Positions 34,232 through 45,927 of a stretch of DNA of 64,000 nt are shown piece by piece. The notes below the pieces were generated by a model, which saw only the letters and a list, made by a program, of their open reading frames with translations, did not search any database and was not told the origin of the DNA. The translations under genes were made by a program, and so were the position numbers. Origin of the DNA: Metallyticus violacea. Taxonomy: Eukaryota; Arthropoda; Insecta; Mantodea; Metallyticidae. The stretch lies in contig JAUJEO010000019.1 in the NCBI GenBank assembly GCA_030762175.1, positions 688,001-752,000 on the forward strand, read 5' to 3'. Each line of letters opens with the position of its first letter. Position 1 is the first letter of the stretch.

Positions 34232-34400
34232 GTATTTGAAATGTGATTTTTTTCATACAAACTTTGTATTAGACTAAGGTTTGGAGTCAGTAAGATTGGA
34301 AAAACTTGAGATCACAACCAGGATGCAATTCACGGATCTTATCTTTGGCTTACAGTCCTGATGCTCTTACCATCTGAGCCATATCCTGATTACTCAAGAG
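34232..34400 (-). mobile_element. SINE-C copy (third tRNA-derived family)
   Basis: On the minus strand ATGGCTCAGATGGTAAGAGC is a tRNA-like A box, followed by AAAGATAAGATCCGTGAATT and TCCTGGTTGTGATCTCAAG with a decayed B box, then AAGTTTTTCCAATCTTAC. It pairs with the similar 34500-34665. Two copies only, so borders are approximate. Confidence 0.6.
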
Positions 34401-34499
34401 CTGCAAGGCTCCCTCATAACACCTCTAAAGTTATCTCGTTGCAGAGATTTTATCCCTAAGAGATGACTTGAAACCTTCCAGTACTTTTAAGGTTCATTT

Positions 34500-34665
34500 A
34501 TTTAAAATGTGATTTTTTTTTTACACAGGCTGTATGTTAGGGTAAGGTTTGGATTTAGAGAGAGATAGGAAAAATTCAAAGTCATGGCAGATGCTGAACC
34601 ATGCATCTTTGGCCTATTATGTCGATGCACTTCCATCTGAGCTACTGTGCCCTGCCCAACGATAA
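34500..34665 (-). mobile_element. SINE-C copy
   Basis: Minus strand CAGTAGCTCAGATGGAAGTG (A box), CATGGTTCAGCATCTGCC (B box), then GACTTTGAATTTTTCC and CTAAATCCAAACCTTACCC, shared in order with 34232-34400. The A-rich tail side is at 34500-34520. Confidence 0.62.
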
Positions 34666-35580
34666 CTGCAAAACTCATGCAAATGAGCATTCATAGGTTT
34701 TGAGTATTCTTGAAAGATAAAATTTCTACAATGAGTAGATAATAGACTTGTATGATAAAAGCATCATCATGGCAAGTCAAAGATTCATTGTTCAAGTTCT
34801 AGCCATGACCATGAATTTTTCATATTTGACTCTGATTCCAAAGTTAAGATAAATGTTTTGATAGAACATTTCTCTTGCATTCTTAAAGTTACTGGAAAGC
34901 TATGTTCCTATTTAAATCAGTCTGTCCATGTGTCAGTCAATCAGTTGTCAAATAGATTAGTTGACATTGATCATTCAATGGTCATGTAATCTTCTCAGTC
35001 TCATCCACTTTCGGCTTACATATTGTAGTGCTTTCAATTTCATAGTTAAAACAAATATTGTTTCACATAGGGGTGCATTTAACCTCTTCCTTGATATGGA
35101 CGTGTATAGGGGTCACAAGTTCAAATTGGCCCCACCAATATGGACATGTATAGATGCCCTGCCTGCACATTACTTAATCATGTCAACTCTTCTTCCAAAA
35201 CAATTTGTATAAATTAAATAATACAGTTCAGGCTTACCTCTAAAATTAGTAATGTGTATGATACACCTGAAAGTTGGGTAAGTACACAAGAGTATTTTCC
35301 ATATGTTAATCTAAATATTGCAGGTTTGTTGGATTTCTACCCCTTGTGTATACATGCCTCTGAATTTTGTAGTCAGTAATTGTTTGAGCTATTGACAATT
35401 ATCAGAAATTTAAGTATGTCATTGATTTGTGTGGATTTAGAGCTCTGCAATTAACCAAACAATTATATATAGTTATGTCTAATCCATGAGGGAAAAAAAT
35501 TGCACAGTTTGACTGTTTTTTGTATGATGGATATGCCTACAATATTTGATGCACTAAATTGACACTGTCTAAATGCATAT
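34666..35580. other. Unassigned intron stretch
   Basis: No gene. A small imperfect repeat: ATATGGACGTGTATAGG and ATATGGACATGTATAGA about 46 bases apart near 35095-35155. Confidence 0.45.
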
Positions 35581-35582
35581 TA

Positions 35583-35998
35583 TGAGGGTAAGACCATAAG
35601 TTCTGGCCTAACCATTTTCTAGGTATGATAAAGACAAAAAACTATATTTCACTTTTCACTATAGTTACCCTTTATTGCAATACACTGCTCACGTTTTTGA
35701 ATTAAATTTCAAATTCCCCCCCCCCCAATAGTCAGAATTTTTTTTTTCAAAATGGGGCATAAACAGCGTCCATCACTTCTGCATCATACATAATTTTCCT
35801 TCCTCAAAGGTCCTTTTTGAGTTTTGAGAAGAGGAAATAGTCACTGGGAGCTAGATCTGGGCTATAGGGTGAATGGTTGATCTTGAAGCCACATTTATTC
35901 ACAGCTTCCTTTGCAACAAGAGCTGTATGCATTGGCTCATTGTCGTGAAGAAGGTGCACACCACACACAACTTTTCTCGCCTTTTCTCTTTAATGGAA
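35583..35998 (-). mobile_element. Mariner fragment, 3' part
   Basis: Terminus TGAGGGTAAGACCATAAGTT after TA, the same family as 14957-16081 (about 80% alike by eye over AAACTATATTTCACTTT and CCCTTTATTGCAATACAC). It covers only the C-terminal third of the transposase region (SPDLAPSDYFLF-like) and stops where PLE sequence begins near 36000. Confidence 0.85.
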
Positions 35999-35999
35999 G

Positions 36000-36535
36000 C
36001 AAGCAGGCCAACGTTTTGAAAGACAATAATACAGATAATACCCTTAAGGAGAAAAAAGCAGGGATTCACAAGATTTCATGTGCTGAATGTGATAAGATCT
36101 ACGTAAGAAAAACTAAGAGGAATGTGGGGACATGTCTAAAAGAACATGAGAAATTTAAAATACAAACAAATAGGAAGATCAGCAGTAGCATATCATTTTT
36201 GGACCGAAAATCATGATATAAAAACAGAAATTGAATTATTGAGAGCTGTACAGGGACCAGTAGAACTGGATATTTGGGAAAAGATTTACATCTATAAACA
36301 TTATAATCATTTGATGAATTTTGACATTCTGAAAAAAGAAAATATCAATTTTAAGTTCATAAAGTTTCACCAGAGCGGAACATTGCTTCTGACACTACAT
36401 AACAACAACCTTTCACATCAGTCCACGGCCGAAGATGGAGATAACATATCTTTGAAACCGGTTTTGGATATTTTTGAGGTAAATGAAGCATGAAGAGTGT
36501 TAAACAACAGATTTAATTCATGTGAGCTTCACTAT
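36000..36535 (+). mobile_element. PLE fragment: GIY-YIG endonuclease and 3' end
   Basis: EKKAGIHKISCAEC, KIYVRKTKRNVGTCLKEH (YIG changed to YVR), a frameshift near 36150, then MRNLKYKQIGRSAVAYHFW and ELDIWEKIYIYKH, LMNFDILKKENI. The 3' end has the hammerhead-like core at 36429-36462 and the tail GTAAATGAAGCATGAAGAGT. The left edge lies against the truncated mariner. Confidence 0.88.
36429..36462 (+). ncRNA. Hammerhead-like motif
   Basis: CCGAAGA (box 1, U4 changed to C), TGG, stem AGAT / AACAT / ATCT, T, GAAA, palindromic stem III ACCGGT, T. The box 1 change would probably abolish cleavage. Confidence 0.55.
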
Positions 36536-36539
36536 GTTA

Positions 36540-39077
36540 GTTCCTTATGAATTTTTTAAAGTTTTTACAATTTTTAAAAAATTTTAATTAAGAAATATGA
36601 GTGATTGTGAGATGAATGCTTTGAGCTAGGCCTGGATCATTGAAGATCAGGCGTATGGAATAAATGTTCTGACTTTCAAATCACACACTTGCACGAAGGA
36701 AGTGATGGGATTTTATCTCACTTAATAAGCTGCCTGAGTCAGTTGAAGTACAGAGTGAATAAAAAGGAGCAAGCATTCAGTGTAAGGATGAAAATTACTT
36801 CCCAATTTTAATGTTTTCAGGATTTTATAAGCCATGAAATATGAAAGGGCCAGTGTGTTATGCATTAAGCATTCTTTAATTCCTTTTTTGTTTCATTTAA
36901 ATATTTTAACAAATATAGAAGATTAATGTTGTACTATAACATGGAAAATTTATGTTTCCAGTCAATTTAATGCCTATCTCTGTTTATTTGATATCCATAA
37001 TCAGCCAAAGGGCAATTTAAATTGCCATCAGACAAAAAGTTAAGCAGCACATTACTGTTACAGTTATATATTTAATTAATAATGGTATTCATTTTAATGT
37101 TTGCATTGTTTTGAAACTGCTGTTCATTAAAGAAGAGGGCTCATAAAAACTTTGGCCCTTTTAAAGGATGGGGAGCGGGGAACTCTTATAACTAAAACAC
37201 TCCTGTACCAGAACAGTCTAACCTCTGATCCATTAAAATAGAAAATAATTATCTCATATTTATTTAGACCAAACATCTACAGAAAGTCCTGAGCTCTAGC
37301 AATGGAGCATTGTAATTAATCATTCAATTAGCCACAAATTTTCCTCTGCCAAAGGGTAGAAGTTTTTTCAATCAGCATTATAGTGTCCCCAGTAAATATT
37401 TATTCAGAAACTGAAGATATTTTCCATGTTGTAATTTCTCTTCAAAATCCAGAAATTAGTGGAGCATTAGGGTATCATGTGTAGATTGACAAAGGATTCA
37501 GGAAATAGATGCTGTCATTTTTTAACAGCATGAAAAATCAAAAGGCACAAAATTTCAATTACTGATTGGAACTGAGTTAAAAAGCCAAATTTCAAATAAA
37601 AGGTAAATATTTGTTGTATAATGAGCAAACATTCAAAATTGAGGAAAATCAAAGACATGTGTATACACTTCTGAAAGTGATTAGTGTTCTGGGTTGGCAA
37701 GGCTTAGGATTCATTTAGAATTTAGAAGCCTTGAAAAGTCATAAAATTCTGAGTAAGAGAAATTTCCTGGCAATACTAGAATTGATAAGGACATTACAGC
37801 TCTTCGGAATAGCAGTATGAATTGAAATGGGTTTACAGCCCAAATTAAAATGAAGGTATATTAATAAGGTAAAAATGTTCAGCTTCTGCTGAATTATGAC
37901 TGATTGAAACTAGGTACTTATTTCTAAGGAAGATAAGGATAAACAGCTGTGCATTAAATATTGTGTGCTAAGGTTATGAGCATTGAACAAGACAGGCCCA
38001 AGTTAGGGTGAATGTTCAGGATCCTTTCACTGCCAAGATTACTAACTCAATCTAATGTTCATTCATTTACGAGTGCTTTTGAGAAAGCTAAACATCTTTT
38101 TCTAGCCTTCAAATTATCTACCAAACAGCTTTCCACAACATAGATAATTTTTGGAATTTAAAAAAATAAATAAAATAAATAAAGCAACACGTTTTGAGCT
38201 TAGAAAAGTAGTTCCTAATAATGGCTTTATTAATTTTTTTGTTTAGTAAATAAGATTTTTAATAACTTTTCGAGTGATTTTAATTGGGCTTGATGAGAGT
38301 ATGAAAGACAGAGATGAAAGTGTAAATATCTAAGGTCAAATGGAGCAACAGTTTTCAGGCTTGGTAATGTGATGCTTTGCTAAATGAAAATGAAAAATGA
38401 TATAATAAATAATAACTGTGAATGCAGTGTTCATGAGTAGCAAGCATATTGAATGACACCTCACAGCTGATGAGCAATCCTATAGCAAAGTGACTGTTCA
38501 TTTAAGTACCATCTGGTGGCTATTAAGTTGTATCAAAGCTTCATGATCAGTTTTCAAGATATTCCAAAATACTGGAGGCTTTCAAGAAAGAGCTCATATT
38601 ATTTAGAACAGATTTTATAAAATAATGAGCCCCACCCCAGTCATAGAAAGTTTTCTTGTTAAATACATACTTTTGCTCTTTGTTTTCTTTTCTTTCTCAA
38701 CTTGCTTTTCTGTAGTACAAACAGCATTGCACACATATATACTGTTTAAGCAATTGATATATGAAGTTTTAGTCAAAATTAAAGTTTCAGCTTTTAGATT
38801 ATGTAGCAATTCTTAAGCCACCAAAATGCAGGAAACAGGGAACCTTTTGAAGCACTGAATTATAAAATAGGTAAACATTTTTTCTTGCTATTCACTTAAA
38901 ATTTTTGTCCCAGTTCTCTAATGGTAGGCTTAGGACATTCATTCTTAACTGATACCTTCCAGAAAACCAACAAAAGGCATACAATTTGATACAATGCTGA
39001 TGAGTGTATTCTTACCCATAGATATTTCTGTTTATTTAAACATATTTCCATATTTAATATTGCTGTTTATTTTGTAG
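36540..39077. other. Long unassigned intron stretch
   Basis: 2.5 kb of A+T-rich DNA in which I recognise no gene or known repeat. The polypyrimidine/TTTGTAG acceptor of the next SEC63 exon ends it. Confidence 0.45.
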
Positions 39078-39306
39078 TTGATCAAGCAGATCCCAAACCT
39101 GAGCGAAAAGAACAGAGAGCGCCCATTGTGCTTCATGTACTCCATCAAGGCTAGAGCTTTGATTCATGCTCACCTCCACAGAATTTTATTGAACTCTGAG
39201 ACACTGGACAAAGATCGACAGTACATTGTGAAAAAATGTCCATACTTGATACAGGAAATGGTGAACTGTGTTTCCCAACTTATTCTTCTGGCCTATGCTC
39301 GCAGAA
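39078..39306 (+). CDS. SEC63: SEC63 exon: Sec63/Brl domain, central part
   Basis: Acceptor TTTGTAG|TTG, donor GAA|GTAAGT (phase 1). 76 codons: LIKQIPNLSEKNRERPLCFM, YSIKARALIHAHLHRILLNS, KCPYLIQEMVNCVSQLILLA. The CPYLIQEM block matches human CPALLQEM (recalled). The donor lies only about 60 bases upstream of a palindromic PLE insertion (39367-40235). Confidence 0.97.
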
Positions 39307-39475
39307 GTAAGTATTATCATAAAATAAGCAGAGATAATTCCACATCATAAAAACAATAATAAATTAGTTTTGAATAGTGGGAATTTTCACAGTGAAATAT
39401 AGTATAATATAACAAATTATTATTGAGGAAATCACTCAAATTTCACTAATTTAGTTCCACTTACTTGGACATGTT

Positions 39476-39835
39476 TCAAAGGCGGTTGCCTTCATCATCA
39501 GCATGATCCCAATGTCCGCTTCCCCACGTGGTATTCAGATGTCGCTCCGTGGATTTTATGAACTTTGTGATATGGTTACTATTGTTTGGGAGATCAAAAT
39601 TAACCAAATTTTTTTTGTTTTTATGTATGAATATATTTTCCCACACTGTCAATTCTATTGGATTTTGAAGAACTTTTAAGAGTTTTGGTACCTTTTGGAA
39701 TTTGTGGTTCTTTTGCCAGAAATGGTCTGCTATTGCTGATTTTTCCATGTGTTTATATTTTACATGTCTCATGTGCTCCTTAAACCGTATGGAAATATTT
39801 CTTTTTGTTTTGCCTATATATTTCATATTGCAATC
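39476..39835 (-). pseudogene. PLE GIY-YIG endonuclease, left arm
   Basis: Minus frame with DCNMKYIGKTKRNISIRFKE, MRHVKYKHMEKSAIADHFW, ELTVWENIFIHKNKKNLVNF. Upstream codons of this open frame come from the antisense of the other arm, so its start is an artefact of the palindrome. Confidence 0.85.
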
Positions 39836-39837
39836 TG

Positions 39838-40166
39838 CAAGAAATACTTCCATACGGTTTAAGGAGCACATGAGACATGTAAAATATAAACACATGGAAA
39901 CATCAGCAATAGCAGACCATTTCTGGCAAAAGAACCACGAATTCCAAAAGGTACCAAAACTCTTAAAAGCTTTTCAAAAACCAATTGAATTGACAGTGTG
40001 GGAAAATATATTCATAAATAAAAACAAAGAAAATTTGGTTAATTTTGATCTCCCAAACAATAGCAACCTTATCACAAAGTTCATAAAATCCATGGAGCGA
40101 TATCTGAATACCACGCGGGGAAGTGGACATTGGGATCATGCTGACGATGAAGGCAGCTGCCTTTGA
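39838..40166 (+). pseudogene. PLE GIY-YIG endonuclease, right arm
   Basis: Frame entering from the junction: NTSIRFKEHMRHVKYKHMET, SAIADHFWQKNHEFQKVPKL, ELTVWENIFINKNKENLVNF. The GIY and YIG strands are missing (5' truncation), so no active nuclease. Confidence 0.85.
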
Positions 40167-40174
40167 AACATGTC
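40141..40174 (+). ncRNA. Hammerhead-like core, right arm
   Basis: CTGACGA, TG, stem AAGGC / AGCT / GCCTT, T, GAAA, ACATGT, C. Matches the 30779 core except in the stem II loop. The left-arm partner is antisense near 39473-39506 with CTGATGA. Confidence 0.65.
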
Positions 40175-40329
40175 CAAGTAAGTGGAACTAAATTAGTGAA
40201 ATTTGAGTGATTTCCTCAATGATAATTTGTTATATAATAATAAATTAATTTATCTACAGGTAATGTAACAATTCATTATCAGAATGATAAGTGCAAGTTA
40301 AAACAAATATGAAGATCATTCTGAAATTT

Positions 40330-40990
40330 TTAATAGTTTCTCAGAAAGTAATTTTATTTACAGAACAATAGTTACAATTATTCATAATGCTCGCAATGAT
40401 ATATATTTTTTCCATCCTCTGAAACCACCTAGAAAATGCCTCAGTCCAGGCTTATTTAGAAATGTCACATAAAGCACTTTGTGTGCTGTGATGGTATCTT
40501 CATCAAATGGAAATCACTACCCATGAATTTTTCCATTAGTATTTCACAAAGGAAGTCATGGAGCTAGGTCAGGTGAATAGGATCAATATGTAATGCTGTC
40601 ACATTTTACTTCTGCAAAAGATCTAGTGCTGCTAACTGTGTGCTGAGGTATTGTCATGATTCAGCAGAAATGCGCATTGTTTTATTTTGGGTGCTCTGAC
40701 CTGAATGTGGCAATGACTTTGATGTAGCATTCTTTGACATTCTACTCAGCAGTAATGGCCACTACCATAGTCAAGCAATAGCATTTGCAATCCCCATGCA
40801 GCTGGCCCATGTTAGGGTTAGTTTCCTAACTGAGATTTATTCAGTTCTTTATGTAAATACTTGAGAAACTTAGGCCACAAAGTTCCCTGAATTCATTCAG
40901 TAAAGTTATCAACATATACAACAGATCTTTAGGTTGCAGTGCCATGATCATAAAACCAACTCGGCAGTAATTGTATGACATGTGTCCATG
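40330..40990 (-). pseudogene. Tc1/mariner transposase relic
   Basis: Minus strand near 40690-40610: FLLNHDNTSAHS resembles the HHDNAPAH motif (second catalytic Asp kept), followed by a decayed DPxSPDLAPxDFxLF-like stretch. Upstream, 40770-40710 has ITAE and ATFRSEHPK remnants. Stops throughout; no terminal repeats seen. Confidence 0.6.
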
Positions 40991-41599
40991 AGTATCTCTT
41001 AAAAATCAGGATATCTTCCACCATCTTCTCACAGAATCAGCATTTTTTGGATCACTGCTATAGGACAAAGTTCATCTTCAAGAACTGCTAAACTCTTGAA
41101 AACTCAGAGAACCAGTATCCTACTGTTGCCCTAGAAAGGGCAGACTTGACTCTTCTGTATTTAGAATCTTTTTATTGTTATAGTAAATCATAAAATGCAA
41201 GTTATGGTGCAAAAGCTCCATCATATACTCAGGTCTGATTCAGTGCTGAATTTCAGTTCTCATGTCTGGCTATGGAAGCCATTTGAGAAGTAGTGTGTGC
41301 ATGCTTTAGTGTTAAAGAGCTGTGCTCTCTTAAATAAAAATAGTCTCTTTGTCATTGGACTAATACTTTAGAAGCAGTTAAAAGCTTTCAGCATTACTCT
41401 TGTATACATACTGTTACAAAAATAGATAACATTTTCACTAGCATTTAGCACCTAAAAACTAATTTCATGATACCATATAACCTTGCGTTTTAAAAACAAA
41501 CTAAGCAAAGTATTGTATTTTGTAATTTCTAGCACATTTTTTGGTGTTTGGCTGATATACATTTTCTCCTGTAAGTTATTCTTGTTCTAGTCTAATTAG
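40991..41599. other. Unassigned intron stretch
   Basis: Nothing recognised. Confidence 0.4.
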
Positions 41600-41800
41600 A
41601 GAGCTTGGCATTCCCATATCCCATACACTCGACTGTCTAAAGTACAATACAGCTATAAACATACAGGGTTCAATCTGTATAATAAGCTGCCCTCATACAT
41701 TAGAAATACACTATTACTCAATTTAAAAACCAGATTAAAATTCATTCAAGAACTTTAAAAAAAATAGGAATTTTTTTAAAAATTCTTTTGGAACTCACAC
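41600..41800 (+). mobile_element. LINE 3' end fragment
   Basis: Encodes a LINE C-terminus: IPYTRLSKVQYSYKHT then GFNLYNKLPSYIRNTLLLNL and KTRLKFIQEL followed by a stop at 41756-41758. Same type of tail as 10456-10745 and the LINE at 54.7-58.96 kb. It abuts the left arm of the next PLE. Confidence 0.75.
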
Positions 41801-41815
41801 AGTGAAACTTTTTAA

Positions 41816-44512
41816 ATGCAAATTCTAACTAATCTATCTTCTAACACACTCTTATGCTTTACTTACTTTTAAATATGGTGGGACTGGTTTTACATTTACA
41901 TTTAAAAAGCTTTACTATGTGCGTTCTAATATAATTTTTAAAAAAAAATTCTTATTTTTCAAAAGTTCTTAAATGAATTATGAAGGTTTTCAAACCATAT
42001 AGGAACAGGCTAGGAGATAACTTGACTTGTTTACCAAAAAAAAAAAAAAAAAATGGAGGATTTACAAACAAGAGATTTTAACCACAACTTTTATAACTTG
42101 AAGAAGGATATTAAATACTACATACAACTGAAAGGAAAAAGTAGACTGGTAGCTGCAGACATACTTTTTTAAATTTGTGTCTTAAACATCACATCTGCCC
42201 AAACTTTGTTAAGAAAATAGTTAAATATAACCATAACAGTTAAGTACAATCAACAGTTGAAAAGAGGGTAATCATATGGAAAAAGCAAAACATTATGCTA
42301 AATTAATTGACATAGATTTGAAATTATATGACATATACGTAAGTCACCAAAAAATTAGTTTATGTCATTTGGGACAGCTTAATAAAGAATGCATTAGAGT
42401 ATATAAATATCACACTAAAGAAAAAAATAAATATCCAGAAAAAGAAATTTGAGAATTTAAAAAATGTGCAGAAAACTAATAAACCAATACAGAAACAGAA
42501 TAATGTGGTGAATTTATCACAAGTAAGTTTTAATAAAGAGGAATTAAGTGTACTCAATATGGGTTTTTAAACTTGTGTAAACTTCTCCAATAACATCGAA
42601 GATTACATAGTTGATCTGGAAATTGCCATGGAAGGTTAACTAATAAAGAGAAAGAAATGATTAGGATAAAATCAAAGGATGCTCTTTAAGGGATTAACAA
42701 AATGAAACCAAATAGAATTCAAAATTAAAGAAACATTATTATATCACTAAAAGAAAAAAAGAGTTATTTACAAAAAGGCTGATAAAGGGAATAAAATAGT
42801 AATAATGGACACAGATGATTACATTGAGAAGAATGTTAAACAAAAAAGAATTTGTCCATGTCAAATTTGGCCCATTGAAAGAATGCACAAAAACAGCAAA
42901 TGAAGCTATACAGAGTTGGACTATAATACCAGACATAGAAAAACATAGTTTAAAACAAAACAATCCTAATATAGCCAGAATAAATGGGTTACCTAAAATC
43001 CATAAACCTGGAATGGATATGAGACCTATCATTAATAATATAAACATCCCTACATATTTTCTAGCAAAATGGCTTACAAACAGATTTACAGCTCTACCAA
43101 CGTTTCAAAATAGAAGCATAAAAAACTCATTCCAGTTAATGGAAAAAATAAAATATTTTAAAGTTCTAACTTCTGATATTTAGTGTCTTTCAACATAGTA
43201 TCTTTGTTCCTGAGTATTTCAACTGACAAACTTTTATCGTTTTTGAACGATTGGTTAAAGGAGATAGGAATTAATGAAACTCACAGGAAAGAATAGGTCC
43301 ACCTTACTAACATGTGTATTAATCAGTCCTATTTTAATTTTGCAATAGAATTGTGCATACAGAAAACAGGACTGACAATGAAAAATCCTTGTTCACCTTT
43401 CTGCTTATTTATTCATGAGTACATTTGAAACTCGTGTAATATCCGCCTTCCCACATTATTTTAAATGCTGGTACAGATATGTTGATAACATTTTTAGTAT
43501 AGTGAAAAAAGAATTAGTTGAAGATGATTTGAAACTTTTAAATATGCAAGACAGGAATATATCCTTCACACTTGAAGCAGAAACAAAGGGAACATTGCTG
43601 TTTTTAGATATAAAAATTAATAAGAATCATGAAAATTAGGAATTTGGAATTTATAGAAAGGATACTCACACAGATAACTGTATAAAATCAAATGCATTCA
43701 ACCCCAATGCTCACAAGCACATAACTTTTAACAGCTTAACATATAGATTGGTGAATTTACCATTTAGTAAAGAGAAGTACAAAAAAGAATTTCAGAAGAT
43801 AAAGGAGATTGCTCTTATAAACGGTTTTAACAAAAATTTAGTAAACAAAATACTTAATAGATTCCTAAAGAAGAAATTGATCAAGAATACCATGAGAGAC
43901 CAGTTTTTAAAAAATTCACCTACCATCCAGTAGCTATGAATAAATTCCAAAAAAAGTTTAAAGATTTTAACATTAAAATGGTTAACAGATAGACTCTAAA
44001 AAATGCTTTAGTGGACAACACCTTTAACAACATTCTACAGGAGAAAAAGTCAGGCATCTACAAAATAACATGTAAAGAATGTTATAATATATACATTGGA
44101 AAAACTAAAAGAAACATAGGAACACAGTTAAAGGAACATCTCAGAAACATTAAGTACATAAAGTGGTGGCACACCATTTTTGGATAGATAATCACGACAT
44201 AAAAAAGGAAATAAATTTGCTTAAAGAAGCACGGACGTACATTATTGAACACATGGGAGAAGATTTATATTCATAAACATAGAGATCATCTTATGAATTT
44301 CAACATTACAGGAGAATGGAATACAAATTTCCAGTTTATAAAAAAAAACACCACCAGAGAGGAGCCACAGGCCCTCATAGATGTTAGTTTCTCCTACCGG
44401 TTGTCAAGTTGGTTGAAGATGGAGAGCATGTCTCTTCGAAACCAGTCCCACCACATTTAAAGAGTGAGTGAAGCATAAGAGTGTGATAGATGACAGATTA
44501 ATTAGAATTTAC
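41816..44512 (+). mobile_element. Near full-length PLE with an inverted 3' arm on its left
   Basis: The left arm at 41816-41905 is antisense 3' end (ATCTTCTAACACACTCTTAT, TGGGACTGGTTTTAC) matching the sense 3' end at 44440-44512. The sense element begins near 42055 after a run of 19 A. The N-terminal part has MEDLQTRDFNHNFYNLKKDI (42054 on), then NKEELSVLNMGF near 42535 and NNIEDYIVDLEIAME near 42590. Reverse transcriptase and GIY-YIG domains follow, with many lesions. The longest PLE in the window. Confidence 0.88.
42054..44330 (+). pseudogene. PLE RT/GIY-YIG polyprotein gene, decayed
   Basis: In order: KADKGNKIVIMDTDDYIEKN (42777 on, typical of PLE RT), ARINGLPKIHKPGMDMRPI (42976), LAKWLTNRFTALPTF, a disrupted palm, FETRVISAFPHYF and WYRYVDNIFSIVKKE (43468; YVDD changed to YVDN), LLFLDIKINKN, FTYHPVAMNKFQKKF, KSGIYKITCKEC and NIYIGKTKRNIGTQLKEH (44047-44140; endonuclease start), then NTWEKIYIHKHRDHLMNF (44246). 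At least five frame breaks and the YVDN change make it inactive. Confidence 0.88.
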
Positions 44513-44820
44513 TAATACCAGATTAAAGGTTTATTAATTAGCAAATCTATTTATAGTATTTAGAAATTTGAGCATAATTTGTGCAGTAATAATTTGATAT
44601 TTTAAACCTAAGTTTAATGTGTGATTTGATGTGTTATTTTGATTGTTATTGTAATGTAATTCTGAATTCTGAAATACTTGTATATATTTGTATTTGATTT
44701 CATATGTAAAGTTACATGTTATTAGTGGTATATTGTAATTAAGTAGTACAGTCTGATAAAGTCTGTTGTTGTAAAATGGCAAATAAAGATTTTAATGTAA
44801 TATACATTATTTGGATAAAT
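44513..44820. other. Unassigned stretch
   Basis: A+T-rich; nothing recognised. Confidence 0.4.
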
Positions 44821-44821
44821 A

Positions 44822-45927
44822 CCGAGGGTGCCAAAAAAGTGTATACACACTTTCACAGGAGATATCTATTTAATATATTTCAAAGTTGAACCGAAAAACA
44901 ACAGTAATGTGCAGTACGCAGTTCTGTAAACAGATGTCACTACATACATTTTTTTTTTATTTATTTATTTATGGGCGCTCTTTAACAGCTTAGGTCATCA
45001 GCGTCCCATTCAACTCAGGGCATGAAACGGCCGACAAATTTTGCTCAGAGGCCTCTCCTTCAGGCTTGAGGTTCTTTTTCGTGCCGTTAATGTACGACAC
45101 GGGACCCACGGCTTTACTTCCCTTCCGAAGGAAGCCATACTTAGGATTTTTACGCCCGGAAAAATCCATCGGTCCTGGCCGGGTTCGAACCTGCGATCAC
45201 AGGGTTTAGGAGGCAAGTACTACATACATTATGATAGTGTTGCTATATGAGGTAAATGAACAAATGAATGAACAGATGTAACTCACATTATGTTAAGCTA
45301 GTGTTGCTATAACAAAATGGAGCCAATTGTTTGAATAGCTGAAAGCAATTTTAAGTGGTATTGGAAAACCGAGAATATTGTTGAAGTTCAAAGGCAATGG
45401 AGATGTATGTACAAAACAAAACCGCCAACATAAATAAAATTGCACGCATTCCAGACATTTGAGACTCATGGTATTGTGTGCGATGTTCACAAAGGCAGAT
45501 CTGGGAAACCTCGCACATCTACAAGCCCCGCACACAGGATCCAAGACACGGGGTAGGATGAAGAGGTCCGCTTGAGTTTCCACTGTGTTCTCCGGATCTA
45601 ACTCCATTGGACTTCTATGGGGAACTCTTAGGAATGTTGTATACCATAGAAAACCAGCTACACTGGTAGCACTTTGGAAAGAAATTGAAATGGCATTGCT
45701 GCAATTGCTGAGGACCCTTTTGCAAATGTTACTCAATCAGTAGTTCAACATACTCAGAAGTGTATTGACACCAATGGTGGGCATTTTGAGCAACTGTTGT
45801 AACTGTTGTAATTGTAAAAGTCTAAGATTAATGCTCATCAATTTCTGTTATGTGAATTCAGTTTTGTTAAGTTAACACAGCTTTTTCTTTGCTTGAAGTG
45901 TTTATACATTTTTTTTGGCAACCTCTG
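44822..45927 (+). mobile_element. Tc1/mariner-superfamily element carrying a SINE-A
   Basis: Ends GAGGGTGCCAAAAAAGTGTA (44824) and, inverted, TGTTTATACATTTTTTTTGGC then AACCTC (45898-45926), each next to TA. Minus the SINE at 44951-45218 it is about 830 bp, so the transposase is internally deleted. The C-terminal part remains (45450-45790): NIAHN-like debris, LLWGTLRNVVY, ALWKEIEMALLQLL, VLTPMVGILSN. Confidence 0.82.
44951..45218 (-). mobile_element. SINE-A, young-looking copy
   Basis: Very well preserved: TTTATTTATTTATGGGCGCT (tail), AGGTCATCAGCGTCCC, GTACGACACGGGACCCACGG, CTTCCCTTCCGAAGGAAGCC, GGCCGGGTTCGAACCTGCGA (B box). Head truncated after GGAGGCAAGT. Perfect 12-bp duplication ACTACATACATT at 44939-44950 and 45219-45230. 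Confidence 0.95.

Larger units (their letters stand above)
39367..40235. mobile_element. Palindromic PLE (subfamily A), 12-bp target duplication
   Basis: Perfect duplication AATAATAAATTA at 39355-39366 and 40236-40247. The left arm (39367 to about 39836) is antisense, the right arm (about 39837-40235) sense; they join inside the endonuclease region at CAATCTGCAAGAAATAC. Each arm carries a ribozyme core and the AGTGGAACTAAATTAGTGAA tail. Only the left arm extends to the outer AGTGGGAATTTTCACAGTG end. Nothing but GIY-YIG halves is encoded. Confidence 0.94.

Noticed and set aside
45293..45736. 147-codon minus-strand frame
   Set aside because: It is antisense to the decayed Tc1/mariner transposase at 44822-45927.
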